A program made the position numbers and the translations under genes. This document shows positions 36,092 through 46,327 of a DNA stretch of 64,000 bases, one piece after another. Where the stretch lies: assembly GCF_003815035.1 (NCBI RefSeq), contig NZ_RKRK01000002.1, forward strand, positions 304,163-368,162, given 5' to 3'. How positions within the stretch are numbered: the stretch's first letter is position 1; each line of letters starts with the position of its first letter. The notes beneath the pieces are model-generated. The model searched no databases. It saw only the letters and a program-made list of their open reading frames with translations, and was not told where the DNA came from. This DNA comes from Abyssicoccus albus. Its GTDB lineage: Bacteria; Bacillota; Bacilli; Staphylococcales; Abyssicoccaceae.

Positions 36092-37153
36092 TTAGAACTT
36101 TTCTTTTGGATATTTTGTTAGATACTCATAGCCGTCTTGTGTGACCTGTATATCATCTTCGATTCTTACGCCAACATCATTAGGGATATAAATCCCAGGT
36201 TCAATCGTAATGACCATACCTTCTTGTAGTGTGTCGTTGTTATGTTCAGTGACAAATGGGGCTTCATGAACATCTAGTCCAATGCCATGACCAAGTCGAT
36301 GTGGAAAGTATTTCCCGTATCCTGCGTCTGTGATGTGTTGTCTAGCGGTTTGATCTAGTTCACTAAGCTTAACACCTGGTTTAATTTTTTCAATTGCTTT
36401 TTGTTGTGCTTCCAACACAATGTTGTAAATCTTTTTAGCATGATTAGTCACGTTACCGAATTGAACTGTACGCGTAATATCTGATGCGTAACCTTTATGT
36501 ATAACACCAAGGTCAAATAATACAAGTTCATTCTCTTGCAATGTTCTATCATTCGGTTCGCCGTGTGGGCTTGCTGCATGATCTCCAAATAATACCATCG
36601 TATCAAAGCTCATACGTTTAATTCCTTTTTGCTTCATTGCTTTTTCAATGATTGAGATGACCTCTACTTCAGATATCCCGACCTTAAGTGAATCGACACC
36701 AATTTGAATAGCTTCGTCAGCAATTTGAGCAGACTCACGCATAATCATAAGCTCATCGTCTCTTTTAATTTGACGATTTTCGATTAGTAGTTGATCTAAT
36801 GCTTTGAACGAAGTTACACCATGAGCTTCTAATTCTTCCATACGTGCCATAGTAGTATATCCTTTATCGACATAAATCGATTGTGGAAGTTCGAAAGGTA
36901 ATAACTTATATGGATTATCTGTATCATTGTAGCCGATATGTTCGCCATTAAATGGTGAATTTGATATATCTATATGCTCCATGTTTGGTGCAACTAAGTA
37001 TTCCTGACCGTCATTTGATAACACATATGCAAATAGACGTTCATGAGGATTAGCAAGATATCCTGTCATATAATATATGTTAATAGGATCTTGAATCCAC
37101 ATTAATGGAGTTTCGTCGGTTAAATATTTTTTAAATATATCTTTCATAGTCAT
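36092..37153 (-). CDS. pepQ: Xaa-Pro dipeptidase/aminopeptidase (M24 family)
   Basis: The 353-residue protein has a creatinase-like N-terminal domain (1-120) and an M24 pita-bread catalytic domain with all five metal ligands: aspartates in LFDLGVIHKGYASDITRTV, histidine in HRLGHGIGLDVHE, and glutamates in ITIEPGIYI and VRIEDDI. It splits proline-containing peptides in the cytoplasm. The start at 37153 follows CGAGGCG. Divergent from the UPF0173 hydrolase gene. It is the native neighbour of ald, now separated by the island. Confidence 0.93.
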   Translation of the reverse strand: MTMKDIFKKYLTDETPLMWIQDPINIYYMTGYLANPHERLFAYVLSNDGQEYLVAPNMEHIDISNSPFNGEHIGYNDTDNPYKLLPFELPQSIYVDKGYTTMARMEELEAHGVTSFKALDQLLIENRQIKRDDELMIMRESAQIADEAIQIGVDSLKVGISEVEVISIIEKAMKQKGIKRMSFDTMVLFGDHAASPHGEPNDRTLQENELVLFDLGVIHKGYASDITRTVQFGNVTNHAKKIYNIVLEAQQKAIEKIKPGVKLSELDQTARQHITDAGYGKYFPHRLGHGIGLDVHEAPFVTEHNNDTLQEGMVITIEPGIYIPNDVGVRIEDDIQVTQDGYEYLTKYPKEKF

Positions 37154-37267
37154 TTGTAACGCCTCGCTTTTAATTATTTTAAGTTTGGGTATATAAAATA
37201 TATAATTAAATATGTATCAATAAAAATCATTAATATCACAATACCATAACTTGAGGAGGAATAAAAA

Positions 37268-37963
37268 ATGAAAGTTTCATATCATGGTCATTCTATTGTC
37301 TATATAGAACATAATGATCAAAAAGTCATTATTGATCCATTTATTAATGGTAATGAATTGACAGATTTAAAGGCAGATGAATTGGAAGTAGATATTATTA
37401 TATTGACGCATGGTCATAACGATCACGTTGGTGATACGGCTTTAATTGCTAAAAATAATAAAGCAACGGTTGTCGCGCCAGTTGAGCTAGCGCAATACTT
37501 AGAGTCAGTCGGAGTAGAAAATACTATCGGAATGAATATTGGAGGAGAGAAAGCATTTGACTTTGGACGTGTTAAATTTGTACAAGCATTCCATAGTTCA
37601 AGTTATACTGACGACGAAGGTGTAATTCATTACACTGGAATGCCGACTGGGTTAATATTAATAGTTGAAGATGAAGTAATTTATCATTTGGGAGATACTT
37701 CGCTATTTAGTGATATAAAATTTATTAGTGAATATCATCAAGTGACAACAGCATTTGTTCCCGTCGGTGATCACTTTACGATGGGAATTGAAGATGCAGC
37801 ATATGCGGTCAATGAATGGATTAAGCCAAAGCGTGTTATACCAATTCATTTCGATACGTTTCCACCAATTAAAGTTGATATTGGTGAATTTAGTAAACTT
37901 GTCACTAGTGAAGAGGTTGAAGTTCAAATATTGAAACCGGGTGAACAAGTTAGTTTTAAGTAA
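37268..37963 (+). CDS. UPF0173 metal-dependent hydrolase (YtkL)
   Basis: The 231-residue metallo-beta-lactamase-fold protein has the metal motif LTHGHNDHVGDT (HxHxDH), the start SYHGHSIVYIEHNDQKVIIDPF, later YHLGDTSLFSD and PIHFDTFPPI. The family's substrate is unknown. GAGGAGG precedes the ATG. Gene order next to pepQ and ytpI is conserved in Bacillales. Confidence 0.92.
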   Translation: MKVSYHGHSIVYIEHNDQKVIIDPFINGNELTDLKADELEVDIIILTHGHNDHVGDTALIAKNNKATVVAPVELAQYLESVGVENTIGMNIGGEKAFDFGRVKFVQAFHSSSYTDDEGVIHYTGMPTGLILIVEDEVIYHLGDTSLFSDIKFISEYHQVTTAFVPVGDHFTMGIEDAAYAVNEWIKPKRVIPIHFDTFPPIKVDIGEFSKLVTSEEVEVQILKPGEQVSFK

Positions 37964-38064
37964 GAGTGGCTAACGATTATTAATATCAATAAATTCGTAT
38001 ATGTGATATTTAAATCGTAATTATAAAGAATAAAGTATATCGTCATGAGTATATTTTAAATTTA

Positions 38065-38114
38065 AAATATCCCTATAATATTCGATAGAATTATCCAATA
38101 TTATAGGGATATTT
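38065..38114 (+). terminator. Terminator after the UPF0173 gene
   Basis: AAATATCCCTATAATATT and AATATTATAGGGATATTT are perfect complements with a 14-nt loop; a T-rich stretch follows and also covers the 3' side of the convergent ytpI-like gene. Confidence 0.85.
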
Positions 38115-38188
38115 ACTTGTTTTGTTTTTATTTTTATTTTTGTCTTTTTAATTTTAATTTTAAATTTTTTAATTCTCTTTTTAATTAC

Positions 38189-38539
38189 TTATTTCTTTTT
38201 ATACTTTTTTGTTTCCATTTTACGATATGCTTCTTCCTCAATTGGAAGATTATTTTTGAAATACTTTCTACGTATATTAAATTGATATACGATAAATGCT
38301 CCATATATAATCAATATAGCGCAAATAATGTATACGGCAATGCCTTTAAATAAAGAGAGCTGAACGATCGCAAAGGTAATCATTAAAGCCCCTAAACACA
38401 TATGATAAATACTACGATAATAGGCTTTTAATACATCACGTCTTGTTCTGACTTGTTTAACTTTGTACAAAATAGTAAAAAATAACGCAATAAACATCAG
38501 TGTGATTATAAATGCTGCAAATACTGGTGTTACTTCCAT
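38189..38539 (-). CDS. ytpI: YtpI-like small membrane protein
   Basis: The 116-residue protein has three membrane helices (about 7-26, 46-64, 68-88), a basic loop KVKQVRTRRDVLKAYYRSIYH (in part) between the first two, and a Lys-rich C-terminus, as in YtpI. Function is unknown. AGGC-rich site GGAGGC precedes the ATG. It ends beside a pyrimidine-rich tract and is divergent from nrnA, its conserved neighbour. Confidence 0.85.
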   Translation of the reverse strand: MEVTPVFAAFIITLMFIALFFTILYKVKQVRTRRDVLKAYYRSIYHMCLGALMITFAIVQLSLFKGIAVYIICAILIIYGAFIVYQFNIRRKYFKNNLPIEEEAYRKMETKKYKKK

Positions 38540-38841
38540 AGTTATAAGCCTCCAAAAAACATTTAAAAATTTATATAGATCATAAAATACATTATGATTA
38601 AATAGTAGATAATAGATGTAACCTATAAATCATATCTAATATAATTAATATGAATAAACTTAAATATATTGCACTAATTCAAGTTAATTGATATTGGATT
38701 TATTTATTAACAATTTAATGATAATAATATAGTATATATTTCTAATCACTATTTTTTATATATAGAATTAATACAAATAATAAAAAATATTATAACATAA
38801 TATAACATAAAATTAATAATAGAATGAGGACGGTATAATTT
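38540..38841. other. A/T-rich gap between ytpI and nrnA
   Basis: About 300 bp of very A/T-rich sequence between divergent genes. I see no clear hairpin, leader RNA or known operator; it should hold the two promoters. Confidence 0.5.
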
Positions 38842-39798
38842 ATGAATGGATTGAAGAATGAAATACTTAATAAAATTGTTAAAAATGATTCGATTGTGAT
38901 TGCTAGACATGTCAGGCCTGATCCAGATGCAGTTGGTTCTCAACTTGGATTAAAGACAATGATATTGAACCAATTTCCTAGCAAAAAAGTTTTTACAGTC
39001 GGAGAGGATGTAGATTCATTATCATTTATCGGAAAGATGGATTCGGTCGATGAAGCTACTTTGAAAGAAAGTCTTCATATTATTTTAGATACTTCAAATT
39101 ATGACCGAATTGACCACCCCAATAAAGAGCTAATTGGGGAGTCGATTAAGATTGACCATCATCCAATTGTCGAACAATATGGTGAATTAAATTATGTAGA
39201 TACAAAATGTTCTAGTACATGTGAAGTTTTAATGACTTTATTCGATTATTGGGATTTTAATCATTTCGATTACTCAAAAACATTAGCGAAGTATTTATAT
39301 ATTGGTATGGTCGGTGATACGGGGCGATTTATGTATAATAATACGACATCACAGACATTAAATTTTGCAGGAAAGTTGTTAGAATCAGGACTGGATCATC
39401 AACAATTATTAAATGAGATGTATGAAAAACCATTTGGACAATTGAAGTTACAAAGTTTCTTTATTGAAAACATTAAATTGTATCGCAATCATATTGCCTA
39501 TGTTCAATTAACAGAGGAACAGATGAAGTCACATCAGTTTGATCCTAAAGAATCAAGTCAATACGTGAATATTATGAGTGGTATTGAAGGTGTTAAAATT
39601 TGGGTGCTCTTTACTGAATTGCGTGATGAAGGCATCATTCGTGTGAATATTCGTTCGAAAGATGTAGTCATTAACACTGTAGCTGAAGCGTTTAATGGCG
39701 GAGGTCATCCTCAAGCAAGTGGTGCGACTATATATAATTTTGAAGAGGTAAATCACGTATTAAATCAACTCAATGATGCTTTAGAGGAGCATTCTTAA
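38842..39798 (+). CDS. nrnA: NanoRNase / pAp phosphatase NrnA
   Basis: The DHH/DHHA1 enzyme degrades 2-5-nt RNA and dephosphorylates 3'-phosphoadenosine 5'-phosphate. The 318-residue protein shows the metal motifs HVRPDPDAVGSQ, ILDTSNYDR, KIDHHP, MVGDTGRFMY and the C-terminal GGGHPQASGA substrate loop. GAGGACGG precedes the ATG. dnaE follows 72 bp later and may share its transcript, as in other Bacillales. Confidence 0.95.
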   Translation: MNGLKNEILNKIVKNDSIVIARHVRPDPDAVGSQLGLKTMILNQFPSKKVFTVGEDVDSLSFIGKMDSVDEATLKESLHIILDTSNYDRIDHPNKELIGESIKIDHHPIVEQYGELNYVDTKCSSTCEVLMTLFDYWDFNHFDYSKTLAKYLYIGMVGDTGRFMYNNTTSQTLNFAGKLLESGLDHQQLLNEMYEKPFGQLKLQSFFIENIKLYRNHIAYVQLTEEQMKSHQFDPKESSQYVNIMSGIEGVKIWVLFTELRDEGIIRVNIRSKDVVINTVAEAFNGGGHPQASGATIYNFEEVNHVLNQLNDALEEHS

Positions 39799-39870
39799 GA
39801 GTAAATGTTTTAAAGTTAGGTGTTTATTACCATGTCTCATTTTTAATAGATTGCTGAAAGGAGTCATGAC

Positions 39871-42837
39871 ATGTTCATATTAGATGTTAGAAGCCACTTT
39901 GAATTATTGAAATCAACATTATCGATTGATGAAATTGTAGAATATGCGAAAGAGAACGGATATACAAGTGTTGCCATTGCGGATGAATACTCATTTCATT
40001 ACGCGTTGAAACTGAGAAATCGTTGTATAGATCATGATATAAAACCAATTTACGGCATCACGATTTGGATTTCAGATGGCATCGATGATTTTGAATGTCA
40101 ACTCTATGCTAAGTCTAATAAAGGTTTTCGTTATTTGATGTACTTAACAAGTCGTGTGAATACTGAACAATTACAAGTTGTCCCAATTGAATGGCTTCAA
40201 AAAATTGCAGATGAAATTGTTATTGTCGCTCGTCTTGCGACAGAATCTTGTAGTGAAATGTTACAACAAATCGATAGTGATTATATTTATATAGATCAAC
40301 TTTCAAAAACAGATGCATTTGAGAAAATCTATGTGGAAACTTGTAGGTATTTAGATGATGCTGATCAAAATGCACTAAAAGCATTAGCAGCAATGGATGA
40401 ACATATGAGCTATCACGATGTAGTCGTAAAGTATCCACATACTTCTTTGCATCATATGCATAAAATAATTCAAGCTCACGATGTGGATCATGGACAATTG
40501 ATTAATATGACAGAGAAAATTGAACAGTTATGTAAAGTAGATTTATCGTTCGATGAGAAACACTTGCCTAGCTTCAAATTCCACCCTTATGAGACAAGTG
40601 ATGAAGCATTAAATGTTTTACTAAAACATTATATTAATAAAATGCCATTTTGGAATGAAGACTATGAACAACGGTTACAATATGAGCTAGAAGTCATTCG
40701 TGAGATGGGCTTTAGTGATTATTTCTTAATTGTTCATGATATTATCGCACATTGTAGGAAGAATCATATTTATGTTGGACCTGGTCGTGGTTCCAGTGCA
40801 GGTTCATTAGTATGTTACACCCTTGGAATTACTCAAGTTGATCCACTGGAACATCAGTTGTTATTCGAGCGTTTTTTAAACAAAGAACGTGTCACAATGC
40901 CTGATATTGATATCGACTTTGAAGATCGTTATCGACAAAAAGTGGTAAATTATATCGTTGAGCGATATGGAGAACAACACGTTGCGAACATTGTCACGTA
41001 TACCCATTTAACGTTAAAAGGGATATCGAGAGAAATCGCTAGAATTCTAAAGCTATCTAAACAAGATGTCGATATGATTGTAAAATGGATCAATAAGGAC
41101 GAAGTGAATAAAGTCAGTGATTTGTTACAGAAGGAATCATTTGTTCAGTGGATGAATGAGCATGAATTGATACATCAATGGTTTACGATCGCACAATCAC
41201 TAGAAGGGATTCCCAAAAATACTGGGACTCATGCGGCCGGTGTCGTTGTCACAGGTGAAAAAATTATTAAATTCACACCACTACTAATACAAAATGATGC
41301 GTTAACAACCGGATGGGATATGAATGAAGTAGAGCAAGCAGGACTGCTAAAAATTGATATACTGGGGCTAAAAAATTTGACGATGCTCCATCGTATAGTT
41401 GATAAAGTGAATCAATATGATCATTCATTTAAATTAAATCAAATGAATATGGAAGATTCAAAAGTGTATGAACTCATTGCGGATGCAAAAACGATGGGGG
41501 TATTCCAACTTGAATCAGACGGGATGAGAGCGGCATTAAAACAGGTTAAGCCAAAGCAATTTAGTGATGTCGTAGCTGTCATTGCATTGTTTAGGCCAGG
41601 ACCGATGGAACAAATTACTACGTTCTCGGAGCGATTACATCATGCTTCAAAAGTTGAATATCTGCATAATGATCTAAAGCTAATCCTGGAGGAGACTCAA
41701 GGCATTATTGTTTATCAAGAACAAATTATGCAAATTGCTAATAAAATCGCAGCATTCAATTATGCTGAAGCGGACTTATTAAGACGAGCAATGAGTAAGA
41801 AGAATAAAACCTTACTTCAAAGTTATCAAAAGACGTTCGTTCGACAGGCTGTAGCCAATGGTTATGATGAATCATTGGCAATCGAAATATATCATTTGAT
41901 TGAAAAGTTCGCAAACTATGGCTTTAACAAAAGTCATTCTGTCGCATATAGTAAAATAATTTATCAACTTGCTTATTTGAAAGTTCATCATCCACATGCT
42001 TTTTATACAGAAGCGTTAAATTTAGCCACAAACGACACAAATAAAACGATGATTTTGCTACAAGAAGCAAAATCATTAGGATTAAAAATTTATGGACCAT
42101 CTGTGAGTTATTCCACATATTATTATTCAACTGTAAAAGATGGTATTCGTATGCCACTTAAAGTCATTAAGCATGTCGGACCTAATGTAGCGAAGGATAT
42201 CATTAAAGAATGTCAACAAGGTGGTACATATCGTGATTTATTTGATTTTACAAGTCGATTGAAAGCATCTAAAATATCAAGAAGTGTATATGAATCATTA
42301 ATTTATGCAGGTGCAATGGATGAATTTGGTGTCGATCGAGCAACTTTATTAAGGTCATTAGATCATGCGATGAGTATTGGCTCTGAAGTCAATGAAAACT
42401 CCTATTTTAATCAAGTATTTACACCCAAAAAAGATTATATTAAAGGCTCGAATATGGATGATGCAACAAAATTGAATAAGGAAATTGAAGTATTAGGCAT
42501 TTATGTATCGAGTCATCCTGTAGAACTCTATGACGATTTCAGGAGAGAAAGAGGCATTCCGTTGATTACCGAGGTAGAAATAAACACAGTAAGTGAATTC
42601 ATTGTTTATGTCGAGCAGTGCAAAGTCATCACAACAAAGCACAACCGTGAAATGGCCTTTCTTGAGTTATATGACGGTGTAACGACGATTGATGGTGTGG
42701 TTTTTCCAGATCAATATTTCAACATAAAACAATATTTGGATGAACAAATTATGATTATTTATGGTAAAAAGCAAGAGCGCAATGGACGTGAACAAATAGT
42801 CGTTCAAGATATTAAGTCATTACCTACATCACAGTAA
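39871..42837 (+). CDS. dnaE: DNA polymerase III alpha subunit DnaE
   Basis: The 988-residue C-family polymerase probably extends RNA primers for PolC, as known in B. subtilis. Residues 1-75 are a PHP-like domain in which the usual HxH and metal ligands are missing (LDVRSHFELL, ADEYSFHY), as in staphylococcal DnaE. The polymerase core has GPGRGSSAGSLVCYTLGIT, catalytic aspartates in PDIDIDFEDRYR, and GTHAAGVVV; then the beta-binding/helix-hairpin-helix region and a C-terminal OB-like part. It is shorter than the 1065-1115 residues of staphylococcal and Bacillus DnaE. AAGGAG precedes the ATG. Confidence 0.94.
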   Translation: MFILDVRSHFELLKSTLSIDEIVEYAKENGYTSVAIADEYSFHYALKLRNRCIDHDIKPIYGITIWISDGIDDFECQLYAKSNKGFRYLMYLTSRVNTEQLQVVPIEWLQKIADEIVIVARLATESCSEMLQQIDSDYIYIDQLSKTDAFEKIYVETCRYLDDADQNALKALAAMDEHMSYHDVVVKYPHTSLHHMHKIIQAHDVDHGQLINMTEKIEQLCKVDLSFDEKHLPSFKFHPYETSDEALNVLLKHYINKMPFWNEDYEQRLQYELEVIREMGFSDYFLIVHDIIAHCRKNHIYVGPGRGSSAGSLVCYTLGITQVDPLEHQLLFERFLNKERVTMPDIDIDFEDRYRQKVVNYIVERYGEQHVANIVTYTHLTLKGISREIARILKLSKQDVDMIVKWINKDEVNKVSDLLQKESFVQWMNEHELIHQWFTIAQSLEGIPKNTGTHAAGVVVTGEKIIKFTPLLIQNDALTTGWDMNEVEQAGLLKIDILGLKNLTMLHRIVDKVNQYDHSFKLNQMNMEDSKVYELIADAKTMGVFQLESDGMRAALKQVKPKQFSDVVAVIALFRPGPMEQITTFSERLHHASKVEYLHNDLKLILEETQGIIVYQEQIMQIANKIAAFNYAEADLLRRAMSKKNKTLLQSYQKTFVRQAVANGYDESLAIEIYHLIEKFANYGFNKSHSVAYSKIIYQLAYLKVHHPHAFYTEALNLATNDTNKTMILLQEAKSLGLKIYGPSVSYSTYYYSTVKDGIRMPLKVIKHVGPNVAKDIIKECQQGGTYRDLFDFTSRLKASKISRSVYESLIYAGAMDEFGVDRATLLRSLDHAMSIGSEVNENSYFNQVFTPKKDYIKGSNMDDATKLNKEIEVLGIYVSSHPVELYDDFRRERGIPLITEVEINTVSEFIVYVEQCKVITTKHNREMAFLELYDGVTTIDGVVFPDQYFNIKQYLDEQIMIIYGKKQERNGREQIVVQDIKSLPTSQ

Positions 42838-42877
42838 AACTTTATCGAAGATTAAAGGTATGATATATTATTCATAG

Positions 42878-42888
42878 TGGTCAGACCA
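42878..42888. promoter_or_regulatory. FadR-type operator upstream of the gntR-accDA operon
   Basis: TGGTCAGACCA is a perfect palindrome identical to the FadR-subfamily core TGGTCNGACCA. It lies just downstream of TATGAT/TATATT (about 42859-42869) and 12 bp before the regulator's start codon, so binding would block transcription. Confidence 0.65.
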
Positions 42889-42899
42889 GTGGAGAGGTA

Positions 42900-43385
42900 G
42901 TGAATAGTGTGCAAACAGAAGAACAACGCGGTTTTATGTACATCATTAAATCATTGCAACAATTAATACATGATGAATCTCTCAATGCAGGAGACAAACT
43001 ACCATCTGAAAGATATTTAGCAACGACATTAAATGTCGGTCGAAGTAGTATTCGAGAAGCGTTGAGAGCGTTAGAACTTATAGGAGTTATTGAAGTTCGA
43101 CGCGGTGAAGGGACATATTTATGTCACATAGAAGATCATCAGTTGTTTGAAATTATTGCACAATTTCTTATTCATAGTGATGAACAACGGACCAATATAT
43201 TAGAAATTCAAGAAGTGTTTAGACGTTATATCGCTCAAGAGATGAACATTAAAGAAGGAGATTTGGACGTAGCGAAAGAAACATTGTTCAACTATGATAA
43301 CGATCTTATGATTCGAATATATTCATTGCTCGATCAGTATATAGAGACGTTTGATAAAGGGGAAAATGAGCATGGTGATGATTAA
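42900..43385 (+). CDS. Short GntR/FadR-family regulator
   Basis: The 161-residue protein has a GntR winged helix (about 12-75: [52 protein letters not shown] in part) but only about 80 residues of effector region, against about 150 in typical FadR-type proteins of 220-240 residues. Start is GTG at 42900 after GGAG; a second GTG at 42909 is possible. Its end overlaps accD, so it is co-transcribed with accDA. A FadR-type palindrome at 42878 suggests autoregulation and control of malonyl-CoA synthesis (inference). Confidence 0.88.
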   Translation: MNSVQTEEQRGFMYIIKSLQQLIHDESLNAGDKLPSERYLATTLNVGRSSIREALRALELIGVIEVRRGEGTYLCHIEDHQLFEIIAQFLIHSDEQRTNILEIQEVFRRYIAQEMNIKEGDLDVAKETLFNYDNDLMIRIYSLLDQYIETFDKGENEHGDD

Positions 43386-44253
43386 ACAATTATTTAAAAG
43401 AAATAAAAAGAGAAAATATGTCTCAATAGAACAAAAAAAAGAGATAGATGTGCCAGAAGGGATTATGATTAAATGTGATTCATGTAAAAAAATTATGTAT
43501 TCAAAAGAGGTTATTAAGAATAATCACGTTTGTTATAATTGCGACTATCATATGATGATGACCGCACATGATAGAATTGAAAGTGTTATTGATAAAGGGA
43601 CATTCGAAGAATTATTTGAACATATTACTTCGGTCAATCCTTTGAACTTCCCAAAATATGAAGAAAAAATAAATAAAGATCAAAAAAAGACGAATTTAAA
43701 AGAGGCATGCATTACAGGTGTTGGGGAAATAAATGGATCAAAAACGGCCATTGGTGTGATGGATGCGCACTTCATAATGGGAAGTATGGGCAGTGCTGTC
43801 GGTGAAAAAATTACTCGAATTATTGAGCATGCAACAGCTAACCAACTTCCTTTTATATTGTTTACAGCTAGTGGTGGCGCACGTATGCAAGAAGGAATTT
43901 TATCGTTAATGCAAATGGCTAAGACGAGTGTTGCTTTAAAAAAACATGATGAAGCAGGCTTGTTATATATCGCATATTTAACACATCCAACAACAGGGGG
44001 TGTATCTGCTTCTTTCGCCTCAGTAGGAGATATAAATATTTCTGAACCAGGTGCGTTAATTGGATTTGCAGGCCGAAGAATTATTGAACAAACGATAGGT
44101 GAAGATCTACCTGATGATTTCCAAACGGCTGAGTTTCTATTAGAACACGGGATGCTCGATATGGTGGTGCATCGTAAAGATATGAAGAAAACGTTGGGTC
44201 AAATTTTAGAATTGCATACAACGAATGATCAAGGTGGTGAGATGAGATGTTAG
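43372..44253 (+). CDS. accD: Acetyl-CoA carboxylase carboxyltransferase beta subunit
   Basis: AccD with AccA moves the carboxyl group from biotin to acetyl-CoA, making malonyl-CoA. The protein (293 residues from this start) has the four-cysteine zinc ribbon [10 protein letters not shown]...CYNC and the crotonase-fold core with [24 protein letters not shown] and [15 protein letters not shown]. Several starts are close together; ATG at 43372 lies 9 nt from GGGG and I prefer it, with 43378 an alternative that aligns better with S. aureus AccD. It overlaps gntR upstream and accA downstream by a few bases. Confidence 0.95.
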   Translation: MVMIKQLFKRNKKRKYVSIEQKKEIDVPEGIMIKCDSCKKIMYSKEVIKNNHVCYNCDYHMMMTAHDRIESVIDKGTFEELFEHITSVNPLNFPKYEEKINKDQKKTNLKEACITGVGEINGSKTAIGVMDAHFIMGSMGSAVGEKITRIIEHATANQLPFILFTASGGARMQEGILSLMQMAKTSVALKKHDEAGLLYIAYLTHPTTGGVSASFASVGDINISEPGALIGFAGRRIIEQTIGEDLPDDFQTAEFLLEHGMLDMVVHRKDMKKTLGQILELHTTNDQGGEMRC

Positions 44254-45194
44254 AGTTTGAACAACCGTTGAAAAAAATGACGGATGAGATTAAAAGATTA
44301 CAAGAGGAAGACAGACAAAGCGAACTAATTGATCATTCAAAAGAAATTGCAAAACTTCAATATATGTATGAAATGAAAGCGAAAGAGATTTACTCGAACT
44401 TACAACCATGGCATCGTGTACAGCTTGCTAGAGTTCTAGAGCGGCCAACGATTAAAGACTATATTCCGCAAATTTTTGAACACTTTATTGCCCTAGAGGG
44501 AGACAGACGATTCGGTGCAGATTATGCAATGTACGGCGGTATTGCAAAAATAAACAATCAAGCTGTCACGGTGATTGGACAGCTTCGTGGAAAAAACACG
44601 AAAGATAACTTACATCATAATTTTGGCATGGCACATCCAGAAGGATATCGTAAAGCGTTACGCTTAATGAAGCAAGCGAATAAATTCAATAGACCAATCA
44701 TTACATTCGTTGATACTAAAGGAGCATTCCCAGGTAAAGCTGCTGAAGAACGGGGTCAAAGCGAAGCAATTGCAACAAATTTAGTAGAGATGGCTGGTCT
44801 TAATGTCCCAATCATAACGATTGTAATCGGTGAAGGCGGTAGTGGAGGCGCTTTAGGTATCGCTGTAAGCAATGAAGTCTATATGTTAGAGAATTCTACA
44901 TATTCAGTGATTTCACCTGAAGGTGCTGCGGCACTGCTATGGAAGGATGCCAAAAAAGCAAACTTAGCAGCTGAAAAAATGGCGATTACAGCGCAAGATG
45001 TTAAATCTTTGAATGTCATCGATGGCATCATAGAAGAACCACAAGGTGGTGCACATTGTGATATTGAAGCAACAGCTCAATCAATTAAAGAAGTAATTGT
45101 TCAATTTATGAAACGTTATGAGGGGCGATCTGCTGAAGAGATTAAATCAGATCGGTATTATAAATTTAGACAAATTGGTGAATTTACAGAATAA
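44247..45194 (+). CDS. accA: Acetyl-CoA carboxylase carboxyltransferase alpha subunit
   Basis: The 315-residue partner of AccD has the N-terminal coiled region and the crotonase-fold core with [51 protein letters not shown], and [15 protein letters not shown]. Overlap of 7 bp with accD indicates translational coupling and equal stoichiometry. It is followed by a terminator, so pfkA has its own promoter. Confidence 0.97.
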   Translation: MLEFEQPLKKMTDEIKRLQEEDRQSELIDHSKEIAKLQYMYEMKAKEIYSNLQPWHRVQLARVLERPTIKDYIPQIFEHFIALEGDRRFGADYAMYGGIAKINNQAVTVIGQLRGKNTKDNLHHNFGMAHPEGYRKALRLMKQANKFNRPIITFVDTKGAFPGKAAEERGQSEAIATNLVEMAGLNVPIITIVIGEGGSGGALGIAVSNEVYMLENSTYSVISPEGAAALLWKDAKKANLAAEKMAITAQDVKSLNVIDGIIEEPQGGAHCDIEATAQSIKEVIVQFMKRYEGRSAEEIKSDRYYKFRQIGEFTE

Positions 45195-45220
45195 TTTTAA
45201 ATTTAAGCGCATACATTGCA

Positions 45221-45259
45221 AAGTACCATTCTCTATTAGTGGAATGGTACTTATTTTTG
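45221..45259 (+). terminator. Terminator between accA and pfkA
   Basis: GTACCATTC (45223-45231) pairs with GAATGGTAC (45242-45250), followed by TTATTTTT. Confidence 0.85.
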
Positions 45260-45306
45260 TGATAATTTTAAAGTGTAATGAAAATTTAATGTTATTGAAA
45301 ATATGA

Positions 45307-46278
<972 letters not shown>

Positions 46279-46327
46279 TCAAAGTGTATTAATATATTTA
46301 TTTTAATAAAATTTTGGAGGGAAAAAT

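Noticed and set aside
38117-38353. Plus-strand frame of 78 codons rich in Phe and Asn
   Set aside because: It is antisense to ytpI and arises from the pyrimidine-rich tract; no ribosome site.
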